Assembly: GCF_003076275.1 (NCBI RefSeq)
Contig: NZ_CP029064.1
Coordinates: 124,001-188,000, forward strand
Source of the DNA: Microbulbifer sp. A4B17
Lineage (GTDB): Bacteria > Pseudomonadota > Gammaproteobacteria > Pseudomonadales > Cellvibrionaceae
Direction of reading: 5' to 3'
DNA length: 64,000 bases
Shown here: positions 44,393 through 53,236 of the stretch, in pieces
Layout: each line of letters starts with the position of its first letter
Position numbering within the stretch: the stretch's first letter is position 1
Position numbers and translations under genes: made by a program
Notes under the pieces: model-generated
Database searches by the model: none
Told to the model about the DNA's origin: nothing
What the model saw: the letters and a program-made list of their open reading frames with translations, nothing else

Positions 44393-45571
44393 CTACGGTG
44401 TATTAAGTTTAGCCACAGACGCCTCAATAGAAGAGAGGACATTTTCCACACGTAAGCGCAACATCTCGACCTGTGTAACTGTTTCACGTGCTCCGACTTC
44501 ACCGTACCAAAAGAAGTGATTGCCAGGGACACGAGCGTTTAGTGCTCCGGAGGTTGTGTAACTCAACTGATCCATTAAGTTCTGCCAATTCTCGGGGGCA
44601 ATTTCTTCAGATTTTGACAAAGCAGGAAGCACGATATTTCGGTATAAATGCTGAACCTGGTAGAGTCCCCAATTGCCTCGATCAGTCAGCGCGTGGTCAT
44701 TGTCTAGCACCTTGTTACCAGAGATTGTGACGACCATAGGGAAGTCGTTTACCTTAAGGGCACCTGTATCGGCAATTGCCCAATCCAGATCTTGCACAAA
44801 GTCACCGTTTTCATAGCGAGACGCAATCATAATCGCATTTAGGGCGACCGGAATTTCTCCGAGTACATCACTCTCGAACGTCTCCCAAGGAATAATAACG
44901 TGCCCGTTCATCTCGTTCTGAGCAGTCACGTACCTCTTAAACAGCTCGTAGAATTGGGGGGCTTTCGAAAGACCGTTCTTTGACTTTGAGATTGCACCCG
45001 GTGCAGCCAGTAGCAAAGGGATAGGTGGGGTTGATGCAATTGAAACGTAAAGGCTCATATCCAGCCCGGCCGCCTGTGAGGCCTCGTAAACTGACTGGGT
45101 AATCTGTCCGCCTGCGCTCCAGCCAAGAACAATGATCTCACCCGAAAGCCCATGCTTGTCCACGTAGTGTTTGGCGACCGCAGCTACTTGCCTGCCCCAG
45201 TCACGGATCGAGAACCCAGGGTAGACCTTGGAATATACCTTGTTTCCGGTCGGATAAGACGCGCCAAGAAAAGAAAAACCCTTCTGCCCAAACCAATAGG
45301 CTAGAAAATCCTTCTTGTCGCCGCCCGGGTAGCCATAGGCGACACGAGCTAGATGAAACCCACCCGGAACGAAGATCACCAGAGGTTTTTGAGGATCGCC
45401 AGCTTTAAAATAATTCAGTGTTTCTATGCCATTGGTTAGTAGCATCTCCTCACCTGGGTAAAGGTGAGCATTTACCTTGGTGTTTTCGACCGTCCAACTC
45501 TGCACAGCCTGGGCTCCCAAAGAAACTAAAGAAAAAAAGAACGCATACAATACCTTGATATATAGCCTCAT
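44393..45571 (-). CDS. Exported alpha/beta-hydrolase
   Basis: A 392-residue exported hydrolase. Seen: signal peptide (LYAFFFSLVSLGAQA), a strand-turn KPLVIFVPGGFHLARVAYG (oxyanion region), and the nucleophile elbow IIVLGWSAGGQITQ (Ser). Asp candidates lie in MVVTISGNKVLDNDHALTD, and the His may be that of ARVPGNHFFWYGE near the C terminus. GGAGG lies six bases before the ATG. The substrate is unknown; esterase or lipase activity is likely from the fold. Confidence 0.8.
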   Translation of the reverse strand: MRLYIKVLYAFFFSLVSLGAQAVQSWTVENTKVNAHLYPGEEMLLTNGIETLNYFKAGDPQKPLVIFVPGGFHLARVAYGYPGGDKKDFLAYWFGQKGFSFLGASYPTGNKVYSKVYPGFSIRDWGRQVAAVAKHYVDKHGLSGEIIVLGWSAGGQITQSVYEASQAAGLDMSLYVSIASTPPIPLLLAAPGAISKSKNGLSKAPQFYELFKRYVTAQNEMNGHVIIPWETFESDVLGEIPVALNAIMIASRYENGDFVQDLDWAIADTGALKVNDFPMVVTISGNKVLDNDHALTDRGNWGLYQVQHLYRNIVLPALSKSEEIAPENWQNLMDQLSYTTSGALNARVPGNHFFWYGEVGARETVTQVEMLRLRVENVLSSIEASVAKLNTP

Positions 45572-45602
45572 TTTTAGCCTCCTATATGGGTTTAATACCT
45601 AT

Positions 45603-46170
45603 TTATAAGCTTTTCTCGTCATTAATCACTAAAATAGTTCTTTCTATAAATTTTCTATAAGATTTTTGGGGGAGGAATGGGGATTTGTTCTTTACATTGA
45701 ATTTTTCCAAAATGCCCTTAAATTGTGTATCAATCATTATTCCTTCCACATTGATCCCTTTTTGATGAAGCTCTTGAATTTTGTTTGTCCACTCGAAAGT
45801 ATTTCTCCTGAATTCAAGTAGTGAGGATTTGCTTGATGGAACACCATGCCCCGGTATTATCAAGCTTTGCTCATCACCTAGATTTAAAATAGCATCAATC
45901 GCTTCATTAAAGCCTTTAATTCCGCCAGAATAAAATGCTGGGTGCCAGCTGGTATCGAATACATCACCGACAAATATTCAATTACTTTCCTTATGGTAAT
46001 AGATATTGTCGATTGCTGAATGAGACTTGACTTTAATGTGAATGAAGCTATCCAAGTTAAAGGTATTCTGAACAAGTTTTCCACCTTGCTTTTCAAAGTA
46101 CTCGTTTCCACCGGTGTGGTCAGAATGTGCGTGTGTGTTTAAAATGAAAGAGATTGGCTTGTTGTGAATT
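45603..46170 (-). pseudogene. Metallo-beta-lactamase-fold gene, truncated and interrupted
   Basis: The zinc motif NTHAHSDHTGGNEYF is encoded near 46140, and the rest of the fold follows in the same frame (VGDVFDTSWHPAFYSGG, then SLIIPGHGVPSS with the third His) down to the stop at 45603. Two defects are visible. A TGA after YYHKESN near 45980 interrupts the frame, and the first strands are missing because the homology begins abruptly near 46170. The intact distal piece alone can be read from 45863. Probably a relic of a hydrolase. Confidence 0.8.
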
Positions 46171-46192
46171 AATGTTTGCTAGTGAGAACTAG

Positions 46193-46582
46193 CTATTTCA
46201 TTGAATGAAAACCGATATTATTTCCTTCGGTATCTTGCGCTATTGCGATAAAACCATACTCTCCAATAGACATTTTAGGCACTACTACCTTCCCACCTGC
46301 TGGCTCGACTCTGGCCAGTTCAACAGAACAATCTTCGCTATCAAAATACACCAGAGTGCTATTACCTCCAGCTTCAACACCATCCATTTTACAAATTGCT
46401 CCGCTTGCACCCGGCTCTTGTTTCATTGGAAATGCCCACATCTCGGGCTGAGGAAAATCTTTTACTTCGTCAGGATTGTCTAGTCGAGTTAACTCCTCCT
46501 TGAGAACAGCTTCATAAAAGGACTTTGCGCGCACCATATTATTTACATAAATTTCAAACCAACAAACTGCATTTGTATTCAT
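46193..46582 (-). CDS. VOC family protein
   Basis: A 129-residue single-domain VOC protein. Seen: AVCWFEIYVNNMVRAKSFYE at the N terminus, STLVYFDSEDCSVELARV in the middle, and the closing YGFIAIAQDTEGNNIGFHS. These match the small PhnB/glyoxalase-like group often found in gene cassettes. The ligand is unknown. Confidence 0.85.
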   Translation of the reverse strand: MNTNAVCWFEIYVNNMVRAKSFYEAVLKEELTRLDNPDEVKDFPQPEMWAFPMKQEPGASGAICKMDGVEAGGNSTLVYFDSEDCSVELARVEPAGGKVVVPKMSIGEYGFIAIAQDTEGNNIGFHSMK

Positions 46583-46664
46583 TTGACTATCCTCTATGTT
46601 AAGTATCTAAGTATGGTTTGTATTTCTGGAGACATAACGAAGTTTTAGAAAGATCATCCATATT

Positions 46665-47062
46665 TTACGTTGGCGCGGAGCTAGGCTCTATTTGACTAGT
46701 ATGGCCAATATACCCGCCGCCTTCAGCCCACCACAATACTTCATCAAAAATTGTAGACTCAGCATTGAGTTCGGTTAACGTAGCTCTGGTAAATATAATA
46801 TTATCGATGCAGGCTTCCCTGGCCTTAGTTCGACCAATCTCGAGCATGTTTTCGGATATATCTACCGCTTCAATATGTTGCACATGCGGAGCGTGGTAAA
46901 TCGCCGTAGCCCCTGTTCCACAACCAAACTCCAAAATATTCATATCGGGCGTAAAGAATTTCTGAGTATCTGAGAGATTCTTCTGATAACTTGCCTCATC
47001 AGCGATAGGGCTCCGAGCATATTCCTCTGCTTTCTATCCCAGAACTTATCAGATCTAGCCAT
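46665..47062 (-). pseudogene. SAM-dependent methyltransferase, frameshifted
   Basis: The ATG at 47062 begins MARSDKFWDRK, after which a single missing base shifts the frame. The continuation EEYARSPIADEASYQKN and the SAM-binding motif I MNILEFGCGTGATAIY are in the next frame. The protein ends early after FDEVLWWAEGGG, with the C-terminal third of a class I methyltransferase replaced by unrelated residues. So there is one frameshift near 47033 and a second lesion near 46730. Confidence 0.75.
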
Positions 47063-47097
47063 ATCAGTTCTAAGGCATTATCGGCGCTGATTCCTGA

Positions 47098-47155
47098 CTC
47101 ATAACGTCTCAAGCTGCGGCCCGAAGCGCCCGACAGTCTTAACATTTTATGTTTT
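47098..47155 (-). other. attC-like integron recombination site
   Basis: Read on the minus strand, directly after the GFA gene stop, the sequence has an R''-like ACATAAA, an arm TTAAGACTGTCGG, a short GCGCTTCGGG centre, the partner arm CCGCAGCTTGA and an R'-like GTTATGA. The arms pair with two unpaired bases on one side, as in attC hairpins. About 55 bases long, within the attC range. No integrase is in the window. Confidence 0.4.
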
Positions 47156-47559
47156 TAAAACCCATTAAGGACACCCCACAACTTATCCCAACGTTCAAGC
47201 TTTTCACCGGCACTCAACAGTCTTGGCTGAATTTGAATAGGGTTGCCAAGTTTATTCACGTCTTGCAATAAATTGGAATTTACTGCTCCGCGAAGCTGAC
47301 CATTTATATTGCAGCCTACGGCTAGTAGTTCATTACAAGCTTTGCAATGGTAGAAATTAGCAAGCTGATCACCATTTTTTTTAGTTGAAATCCCATCACC
47401 AATGAAAACCACTGACATATTCGGATCACTTATAATGCGTAACCGGTTGGCTTGGCAATAATCACAATCGCAAACGCGTGGATTCAAACCTTCGAGCGGT
47501 CGAGCTAACTGAACTTCAACCTGCCAACGGTTACATTTACATGATCCCTTAAAGAGCAT
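47155..47559 (-). CDS. GFA/CENP-V domain protein
   Basis: A 134-residue protein of the GFA (glutathione-dependent formaldehyde-activating enzyme-like) fold. Seen: KGSCKCNRWQVEV (zinc Cys pair), RVCDCDYCQANR (CxxC-type cluster), NFYHCKACNELLAVGC (third Cys pair) and a C-terminal helix. The frame opens at a TTG (47574); I used the ATG at 47559. An attC-like site follows its stop, so it may be a gene cassette. Confidence 0.8.
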   Translation of the reverse strand: MLFKGSCKCNRWQVEVQLARPLEGLNPRVCDCDYCQANRLRIISDPNMSVVFIGDGISTKKNGDQLANFYHCKACNELLAVGCNINGQLRGAVNSNLLQDVNKLGNPIQIQPRLLSAGEKLERWDKLWGVLNGF

Positions 47560-48241
47560 AATAAATAGCGCCAATTACGATGAAAGATACGCTCGCCTCA
47601 ATTGCCGGAAAGTACTGGCGCCTTTTTGGTAGGGTTTTGGCAAAAAAGGTGACAGCAACCGGAGATCAGATTGCAGGCACTTGGTACGCCCAGCATAGGC
47701 CTGAACTAATAGGGCGAAAGTCCCCTGTAGGAAGATCACCATTTAATGGCATTCCATTACATGCTAACTACCAGCGAATGGCAACTGTAACACAGTGAGG
47801 TCTTCGGGGGAGGGTGCCGCTGGCAAAACTACAAATTGACGAATAGAAACATCACTTAATGCTTAGCCTAGAGACGAGGTAGTCAAGGGCACTGAAGCCA
47901 TGTGACCTAATGGGTAGAGTAAATGATGAAGTTGTGTAGTGAAAGTCAAACCCATATCTGGGGAGATCTGTGTAACCTGCTGATATGAAGCTGTCAGCAT
48001 GGCTGCTGACTCATAAGAAGGCCCAACCCACTAACTACCAGCGCGGGGATAAAAAATGGTTGAACACAGCGGCACCTCGGTCTGCACTTGGGTGTTGCCT
48101 TCGATGACCATGAATCTCTGGGCGACTCGTAAGCTGATTAAGCAATTCGAGAGGAAGTTGGAGGACTTCGCCAAAACGATACCCGGAGGCGGTTTGCGTT
48201 ATCGTCTCCAGTGAAACCGAGATCGGGGCCGGCCTATCGGC
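47560..48241. other. Non-coding region, possible group II intron fragment
   Basis: About 680 bases. Between roughly 47650 and 48070 the plus strand is full of short, structured-RNA-like motifs (GGGCGAAAGTCCCCTGTAGG, GTGAAAGTCAAACCCATATC, GGGGAGATCTGTGTAACC) that remind me of the ribozyme part of bacterial group II introns. No reverse transcriptase frame and no domain V were found, so any intron would be a 5' fragment. The 72-codon frame at 47580 is not supported. Confidence 0.3.
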
Positions 48242-48640
48242 TCACTCGCCACGCACGAGTAATTGCAGGTCCTCCGGATTCCCTTCGATAAGGCGGCTAA
48301 GGGATTCGGCGCGCGAGATCCGACCGTCTCTTAGCGTGTACAGGCTGATTACCTTGATTGTGAGCTGTTGGCCATCTTTCGCCTTCGCGCGCACCAGATG
48401 CACATCAGCTATCCGATCGCCCTCGCCAATTACGGAAAGGTAATCGAACCTGACGGCCGAGTACTCCATTCGGAATAAATTGATACGCGAATCGAGTTGC
48501 GATCGTCCAATCGTCGTGTCATCGATAACCTGCACGAAGTCTTCGGTAAAGTAGCGGTCGGTGACCTTGGAATCAGCGTTCGGATCACATACCGCTTTGG
48601 CCATCTCATCCAGAAACGCTTCGGCCTGTTCACTATTCAT
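48242..48640 (-). CDS. NTF2-like / SnoaL-like protein
   Basis: A 132-residue cone-fold protein. Seen: N-terminal helices (SEQAEAFLDEMAKAVC), YFTEDFVQVIDDTTIGR and a closing beta sheet (ADVHLVRAKAKDGQQLTI, ISLYTLRDGRISRAES) typical of nuclear transport factor 2-like domains. AGGAA lies before the ATG at 48640; the frame runs back to 48694. Such domains are common in cassettes; function unknown. On this strand an AGCGTTAGAC attC end lies about 57 bases upstream of the start. Confidence 0.8.
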   Translation of the reverse strand: MNSEQAEAFLDEMAKAVCDPNADSKVTDRYFTEDFVQVIDDTTIGRSQLDSRINLFRMEYSAVRFDYLSVIGEGDRIADVHLVRAKAKDGQQLTIKVISLYTLRDGRISRAESLSRLIEGNPEDLQLLVRGE

Positions 48641-49061
48641 TTTTCGATTCCTCTCCGTTCGCGTCCGATTGTGGTCGAACGCATGGACAGACACCTACCA
48701 CTGTCTAACGCTAAGGTTGACCGAGCTGTCATGCAGCTTAAGAAATTTAACAAACTAGGCGGAGCCTATCCCGCGAGTTTGATTATAGCGGCTTTGGGCC
48801 AATGCTCTGTGATGCGCAAGTGGGTCAGCTTAAACCTTTGGTATCCGGGTGGCAGTAAAGAGGACCGCAATTTGACACTTATGTATGATGTTCAAATCAG
48901 ACTGGTGTGCTGAGCCAGATGATGCATCCTCAATCGCCTGGCGCCAAAAGGCGACTGGCAATCGAAGCATGCAAACTTATGTAAGAACTCAGTCATAGTG
49001 TATAGCCTGTGGTGGAGGGGTGGGCCATACAATGAACCATTGATCTTGACTTCAAGTATCC
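48641..49061. other. Gap with an attC end-like motif
   Basis: No gene is supportable. GTCTAACGCTAAGGTTGACC (48698-48717), read on the minus strand, ends in AGCGTTAGAC, the classical attC R' box. An AGCTG...CAGCT inverted arm follows, but the second R box is missing. A GCCTGGCGCC/GGCGACTGGC-like hairpin lies near 48939-48960. Confidence 0.35.
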
Positions 49062-49553
49062 TCATTCACTAATTTTTGAATATAAATATTCGTCGAAGTA
49101 TTGGCCATTTTTACATGACGCTTTTCGAAGAGTACCTTCATACAAATAGCCATTTTTCTCTAGGACTCTAATAGATGCACCATTTATGGAAACTACAGAA
49201 ACAAATAACCGGACGATATCTGTATATTTAAAAAGCATATCCGTAAAGACTCGAACTGCCTCAGTAGCAATTCCATTGTTCCAGAACTTCCTTCCAATCC
49301 AGTAACCCAGCTCAGCGCCGCAGCTATATTCAAATTCACCTACCCTAGCCGATATACATCCTACAAGCTCTCCATTGTACTCGATCGCTTTTATTAGGCT
49401 TGAATTCTCACTATTTTCAACCCACCAACGAGCATCACTCTCTGTATAGGGTTGAGGTATAGCATCTGTTATATATTGCGTTACCTCATTATCATTAAGG
49501 TACAACATTAGTGAATCAATATCAGACTTATCAAACTGTCTTAGCTTAAGCAT
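49062..49553 (-). CDS. GNAT family N-acetyltransferase (RimJ/RimL-like)
   Basis: A 163-residue acetyl-CoA-dependent acyltransferase. Seen: LRQFDKSDIDSLMLYLNDNE at the start, ELGYWIGRKFWNNGIATEAV (the acetyl-CoA P-loop region, with GIATEA), FVSVVSINGASIRVLEKNGY and EGTLRKASCKNGQYFDEYLY at the end. This is the RimJ/RimL layout that acetylates N termini or small amines. Confidence 0.9.
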   Translation of the reverse strand: MLKLRQFDKSDIDSLMLYLNDNEVTQYITDAIPQPYTESDARWWVENSENSSLIKAIEYNGELVGCISARVGEFEYSCGAELGYWIGRKFWNNGIATEAVRVFTDMLFKYTDIVRLFVSVVSINGASIRVLEKNGYLYEGTLRKASCKNGQYFDEYLYSKISE

Positions 49554-49807
49554 TTTTTAGAAACTCTACCGTAGAGACTCATGAACGACAGCAAATTAAG
49601 AAGGTGATCCTATGTGAAGGACCGTATTATATCCTTGTCAATCGTAAGTATCGGGCGTTTACGAGTAATGTCATTCTCTCATTATAAATGAGATCCGAGA
49701 CCCAGGGATGAACCTAGGTTTTTTCACACATCTATCCTAGTATTCAACAATTATTTCATGCGTAACAAGGGAATTGAAATCTTTAGAATAACGTTGAAGC
49801 ATATGTC

Positions 49808-50320
49808 TTATGTGCAAACCGTAATCCTTAATCCCTCTGATTCCAACCTTATGGCCAACAATTTTTTTGCTAGTGGGTGTAAAGTCGAAGTGTCTATTTC
49901 TTTAAGCCTACGTTTTCCTAAGCGCTTATCTAGTGTTGCTAGGGATTGAATCAATGGATTTTCGGAGTTTATAGCTTCATCAACTTTGAGAGTATGAACG
50001 AATTCCCAGCAGGCTTGATAGGCATCTTGTCGAGATAACTCTCCATACTCCACCTCACCATAGGATAGTTTCTGCTTTTCACTTACATACTCAGGCACAT
50101 CGGAATCAGTAACCCAGCGATTATCTTTTCTATAGAAATTACCACTCGCTCTATTCCAAAAGGCCCTTGTACAGAAGTTTGCTATGACCTCCTTATCAAG
50201 AGTCAACCAAGCATGTCCACATGAACAGTTTCCATATCTGGTACTGTTGATCGAAATTCGGCCATCCAAAGATGGAGAAAATTTTTCTTCAACTAGAGAT
50301 TTAAGCTTGCTCCATTTCAT
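49808..50320 (-). CDS. SF0329-like hypothetical protein
   Basis: A 170-residue soluble protein. Its start, MKWSKLKSLVEEKFSPSLDG followed by STRYGNCSCGHAWLTLDKE, resembles the uncharacterised SF0329 family. No catalytic motif can be named. Several toxin/immunity genes lie within 3 kb, but a link is speculation. Confidence 0.55.
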   Translation of the reverse strand: MKWSKLKSLVEEKFSPSLDGRISINSTRYGNCSCGHAWLTLDKEVIANFCTRAFWNRASGNFYRKDNRWVTDSDVPEYVSEKQKLSYGEVEYGELSRQDAYQACWEFVHTLKVDEAINSENPLIQSLATLDKRLGKRRLKEIDTSTLHPLAKKLLAIRLESEGLRITVCT

Positions 50321-50754
50321 TGTGGGGTATTCCTAATTACACATAATTCTATTAGTTCACTGTATTCTGTAAACAATATTCAAAGTTAAAACTACTTATT
50401 ATACAAAGTAGGGTATAGCCTTGGTAAATCGTCTTCACCCCCTGCCTCGCCAGTCGGATCACCAGCACCTTCACCTTCAGAAGTAAGGTGACCATATGGG
50501 AACTCGTCTCCCGTGCCCCTCTCTTAAGCATCATTGGCCATGTGCATGAAGCCCTCGGCTTCGGAGCCTTATATTTTTGGATACCACTAACACTTAAATT
50601 AGTAACTATCCTTAGTCCTTCAGCTTATGAGGATCAAAGATTACATCAGATTCTCCGTATACCCCATTTTAGTTTTAAAATTACTTCTCACATGATGAAG
50701 CGGGTCAGACATTAAAAAGCTCTATGACAGCAGGGGTAGAGGTTGATTTATTTT
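50321..50754. other. Gap
   Basis: No complete gene. On the minus strand, between about 50520 and 50400, a Gly/Glu-rich frame ending in a stop reads GEGAGDPTGEAGGEDDLPRL, possibly a stranded C-terminal tail. I see no start or upstream partner for it. Confidence 0.25.
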
Positions 50755-51279
50755 CTAATAAAACCTATGAAGTATTAAGTCAAAACCTTTTATTGAAAAT
50801 TTTGCTCTTTCCATGTCTTCTGTATATTTGCCGAGGTTATTCCCATCAAGATCCCAGACATTTTCTTTAGCTAACCACGTATTTAATTCGTGATCATGAC
50901 ATCTGAACTGGCTTTGTGGGACTACCTTACCGTTTTTCATGGTCGGCCCAAAATTCCTACATTCTGTGCCCCACCTCCACCACTTTATATCTGGCATATT
51001 TACCATGCCTTCTCTGAGGGGAACACTAAAAACTGTGATTTCGGATTCATAGTTTTTATAAATTATGTATCTATAGCCCCACTTCCCTCCCCCCTCATAA
51101 TTTACATCCTGAGTAAGTATTTCACCCGGCTCTAGATCAGCTATATCAATACTAGAAGATTGCTCACCAGCATTTGCTGGAGGCTTAAGAGCGCTGCCAA
51201 ACATACCAAGTATGAATCCGACTCCAATTAAAGAGACAGTAAGAAGGCTGAACCAAAGTAATTTCTTGAGCTTTTTCAT
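50755..51279 (-). CDS. Hypothetical membrane-anchored protein
   Basis: A 174-residue protein with one N-terminal transmembrane helix (LLWFSLLTVSLIGVGFILGM) and a periplasmic domain carrying the distinctive run KWWRWGTECRNFGP and FRCHDHELNTWLAKENVWDL. Two Cys-containing motifs and many Trp suggest a compact disulfide- or metal-containing fold. Not recognised. Confidence 0.55.
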   Translation of the reverse strand: MKKLKKLLWFSLLTVSLIGVGFILGMFGSALKPPANAGEQSSSIDIADLEPGEILTQDVNYEGGGKWGYRYIIYKNYESEITVFSVPLREGMVNMPDIKWWRWGTECRNFGPTMKNGKVVPQSQFRCHDHELNTWLAKENVWDLDGNNLGKYTEDMERAKFSIKGFDLILHRFY

Positions 51280-51316
51280 TTGATGTTCACAGAGTATTCA
51301 AACTAAGCATATCATA

Positions 51317-51652
51317 TCACTTACTGGCAAATATCAAGAGTTTAAAAGCTGCCTGAATAGTGCGATGTTGTAAGAACTCACCAGATGAATTTAGAATATC
51401 TTTTAGGGCTGAAAATGCTCTAGGGCTTAGAACTATATTTCCTAAAGCCCATATAGTAATGTCTGGTATAGATTCTTCTTTACCTGTGTAATTATCACTA
51501 GCGTAGAAGTGCGCTTTGGGAGCTACCCATTTATCTAGCCTCGGTTTTGCACGAAATCGCTGACTATAGGATGGCATTTTCTTTGCAAGATCTGAGACAT
51601 CTAGCGCAAGTGAATAATACTTTTCAAAATCACTATCAACTAAATAACTCAT
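51317..51652 (-). CDS. Short Imm11/DUF1629-like protein
   Basis: A 111-residue protein whose centre, SIPDITIWALGNIVLSPRAF followed by SALKDILNSSGEFL, matches the corresponding part (PDITTWNGAHLVLSSKAHSV...GEFLPI) of the immunity protein at 52606. It is about half that length, lacking the C-terminal region. The frame opens at 51667, but the ATG at 51652, after GGAG, is a better start. Probably a truncated or orphan immunity gene, divergent from the toxin gene by 33 bases. Confidence 0.55.
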   Translation of the reverse strand: MSYLVDSDFEKYYSLALDVSDLAKKMPSYSQRFRAKPRLDKWVAPKAHFYASDNYTGKEESIPDITIWALGNIVLSPRAFSALKDILNSSGEFLQHRTIQAAFKLLIFASK

Positions 51653-51685
51653 AACTAACGACTCCATTTTGAAAGTGTATTATCT

Positions 51686-52609
51686 ATGAGGTACAAACGT
51701 GCAAGAATCAGCCTGATTTTATTTATCGCATTCTATACATATCTGATACTTCTAGTTTCATACTATTCTAATAATGATATTTTTGATAATTGGGTCTCAT
51801 ATCGAGCTTGCCAAGCTATTAAGTCCCTAGACTCACTTGTCGTGTCCATCGACAATTTAGCCATAGTTAAAACCACCTTACCGAGAAGACTGATGGAATA
51901 CGACCACGGTAGACGTGTCACTCCCCATGTTTGGGAGCTCTCCCCACTAGACCTTTGCATTCAACAATATGAGAATCGTTGTAAGAATTACCACTATCGT
52001 AAGCTGAAAGTGGCGGGTGAAACCGAAGAGCAGCGGAAGGAGCGCTTGGCTGGTCTCAAGGTGGAAATGGAACAATTAAAGCGTGAACGTCGAACCATCA
52101 TGACAATGGTTTCGGTTCAGAGTCAGCTTCAGCAGTACCGAGACGAGTTTCGGGGTATAGAGGACGATGAAGAGCGTATAGAAGCCTATGAGCAGGAGAG
52201 GCACCACCCTACTGAAGTTCTTGAAACAAACCTACGTCTAGTTGGTAGGGCCAAGCCTAGTAAAGAGTACACAGCTCACCATATTGTTGAAGGGAAAGGC
52301 AAGCTACCTGCTACCGCCGATGTCCGACTGACACTTTTCATGCACGATGTTAGGATAAATGATCCTGATAACGGTGTGTGGATGCCGCGCTCAAGCGAGC
52401 AGAACGGTCATTGGGCAATGCCTAAAGCAACTCCTCATAGTAAGATCCACACGCACAATTATGAGCGTTGGGTTTACGGCCAAATCAATAACCTTAATAG
52501 TGAATCTGAAATACGCGCTAAGTTGACCATTATTCGTACACACCTGAAGAATGGTACTCAACCGGAGAAGGTGACAGCGCCTTCTGATAAGAATTGGAAT
52601 GGGCAATGA
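51686..52609 (+). CDS. AHH-nuclease toxin
   Basis: A 307-residue protein. Seen: an N-terminal hydrophobic segment (ISLILFIAFYTYLILLVSYY), a charged helical middle (about 105-165), and a C-terminal domain opening with the diagnostic KEYTAHHIVEGKGK. Further His residues follow (HDVRINDPDNGVWMPR, KIHTHNYERWVYGQI). This is the AHH branch of the HNH/EndoVII toxin nucleases used as tips of polymorphic toxins. No Rhs, VgrG or LXG trafficking domain is attached, so delivery is unclear. It overlaps the immunity gene by ATGA, the usual toxin-first order. Confidence 0.78.
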   Translation: MRYKRARISLILFIAFYTYLILLVSYYSNNDIFDNWVSYRACQAIKSLDSLVVSIDNLAIVKTTLPRRLMEYDHGRRVTPHVWELSPLDLCIQQYENRCKNYHYRKLKVAGETEEQRKERLAGLKVEMEQLKRERRTIMTMVSVQSQLQQYRDEFRGIEDDEERIEAYEQERHHPTEVLETNLRLVGRAKPSKEYTAHHIVEGKGKLPATADVRLTLFMHDVRINDPDNGVWMPRSSEQNGHWAMPKATPHSKIHTHNYERWVYGQINNLNSESEIRAKLTIIRTHLKNGTQPEKVTAPSDKNWNGQ

Positions 52610-53181
52610 CTTATAGGATCAGTTTTAACCACGAAGACTTTTTGAATCTCAGTATTGACCTCAAGAAGCTAATGTTCACCGTGGGTAAACGAATGGGCGG
52701 TATGAAAGCCTTTAAGAATTATCCTTGGGACAATAAGTCTATCAAGGATATTTGGGAGGATCATGGAGGGGCTTTTATCCAGATAGAAGGTTTAGATCAG
52801 AGCGTTAAACCTGATATCACTACTTGGAATGGAGCACACTTAGTGCTCTCATCAAAAGCCCACTCAGTGCTTTCTAAAGAGCTTGCGCCGTATGGGGAGT
52901 TTCTGCCTATTACCCTGGATGGTGAGCCCTATGTGATCTTTAACTGCTTGAATGCGGTTGCCGCGGACAAGTCTATCAGTGAGGCTGATATTCAAGATGA
53001 CCTTTGGATGGGAATTAAAAACATCGGCTTCACCGATGAAGATGTTGCTTCAAATTTAATTTTCAAGACTCGATTTGACCGCTGTGCGAATCTCTATTGT
53101 GGAGACCGCTTCAAGACTCTGATAGAAGAGGCTGAGCTGAAAGGATTGAACTTCTCGGAGAATCTCGTAGCAGCGTTCTAA
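52606..53181 (+). CDS. Imm11 (DUF1629)-type immunity protein
   Basis: A 191-residue cytoplasmic protein, expected to bind and block the AHH nuclease encoded directly upstream. Seen: the family core KPDITTWNGAHLVLSSKAHS, KELAPYGEFLPI and YVIFNCLNAVAADKS. The frame opens at a TTG (52594), but the ATG at 52606, inside the ATGA overlap with the toxin stop, gives tight translational coupling. Followed by a terminator at 53214. Confidence 0.78.
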   Translation: MTYRISFNHEDFLNLSIDLKKLMFTVGKRMGGMKAFKNYPWDNKSIKDIWEDHGGAFIQIEGLDQSVKPDITTWNGAHLVLSSKAHSVLSKELAPYGEFLPITLDGEPYVIFNCLNAVAADKSISEADIQDDLWMGIKNIGFTDEDVASNLIFKTRFDRCANLYCGDRFKTLIEEAELKGLNFSENLVAAF

Positions 53182-53213
53182 CTTGGGTTAAAACTTTATA
53201 GCAATATAACCTA

Positions 53214-53236
53214 GTGGGGCTAATAAGAAGCCCCAC
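53214..53236 (+). terminator. Terminator of the toxin-immunity pair
   Basis: GTGGGGCT-AATAAGA-AGCCCCAC, a perfect 8-bp stem 32 bases after the immunity stop, followed by AATATCTTTGG. Confidence 0.7.

Noticed and set aside
47580..47798. 72-codon plus-strand frame
   Set aside because: Lies over the possible intron fragment; no recognisable protein features.
50400..50520. Gly/Glu-rich minus-strand tail
   Set aside because: No start codon and no upstream coding partner; too short to call.
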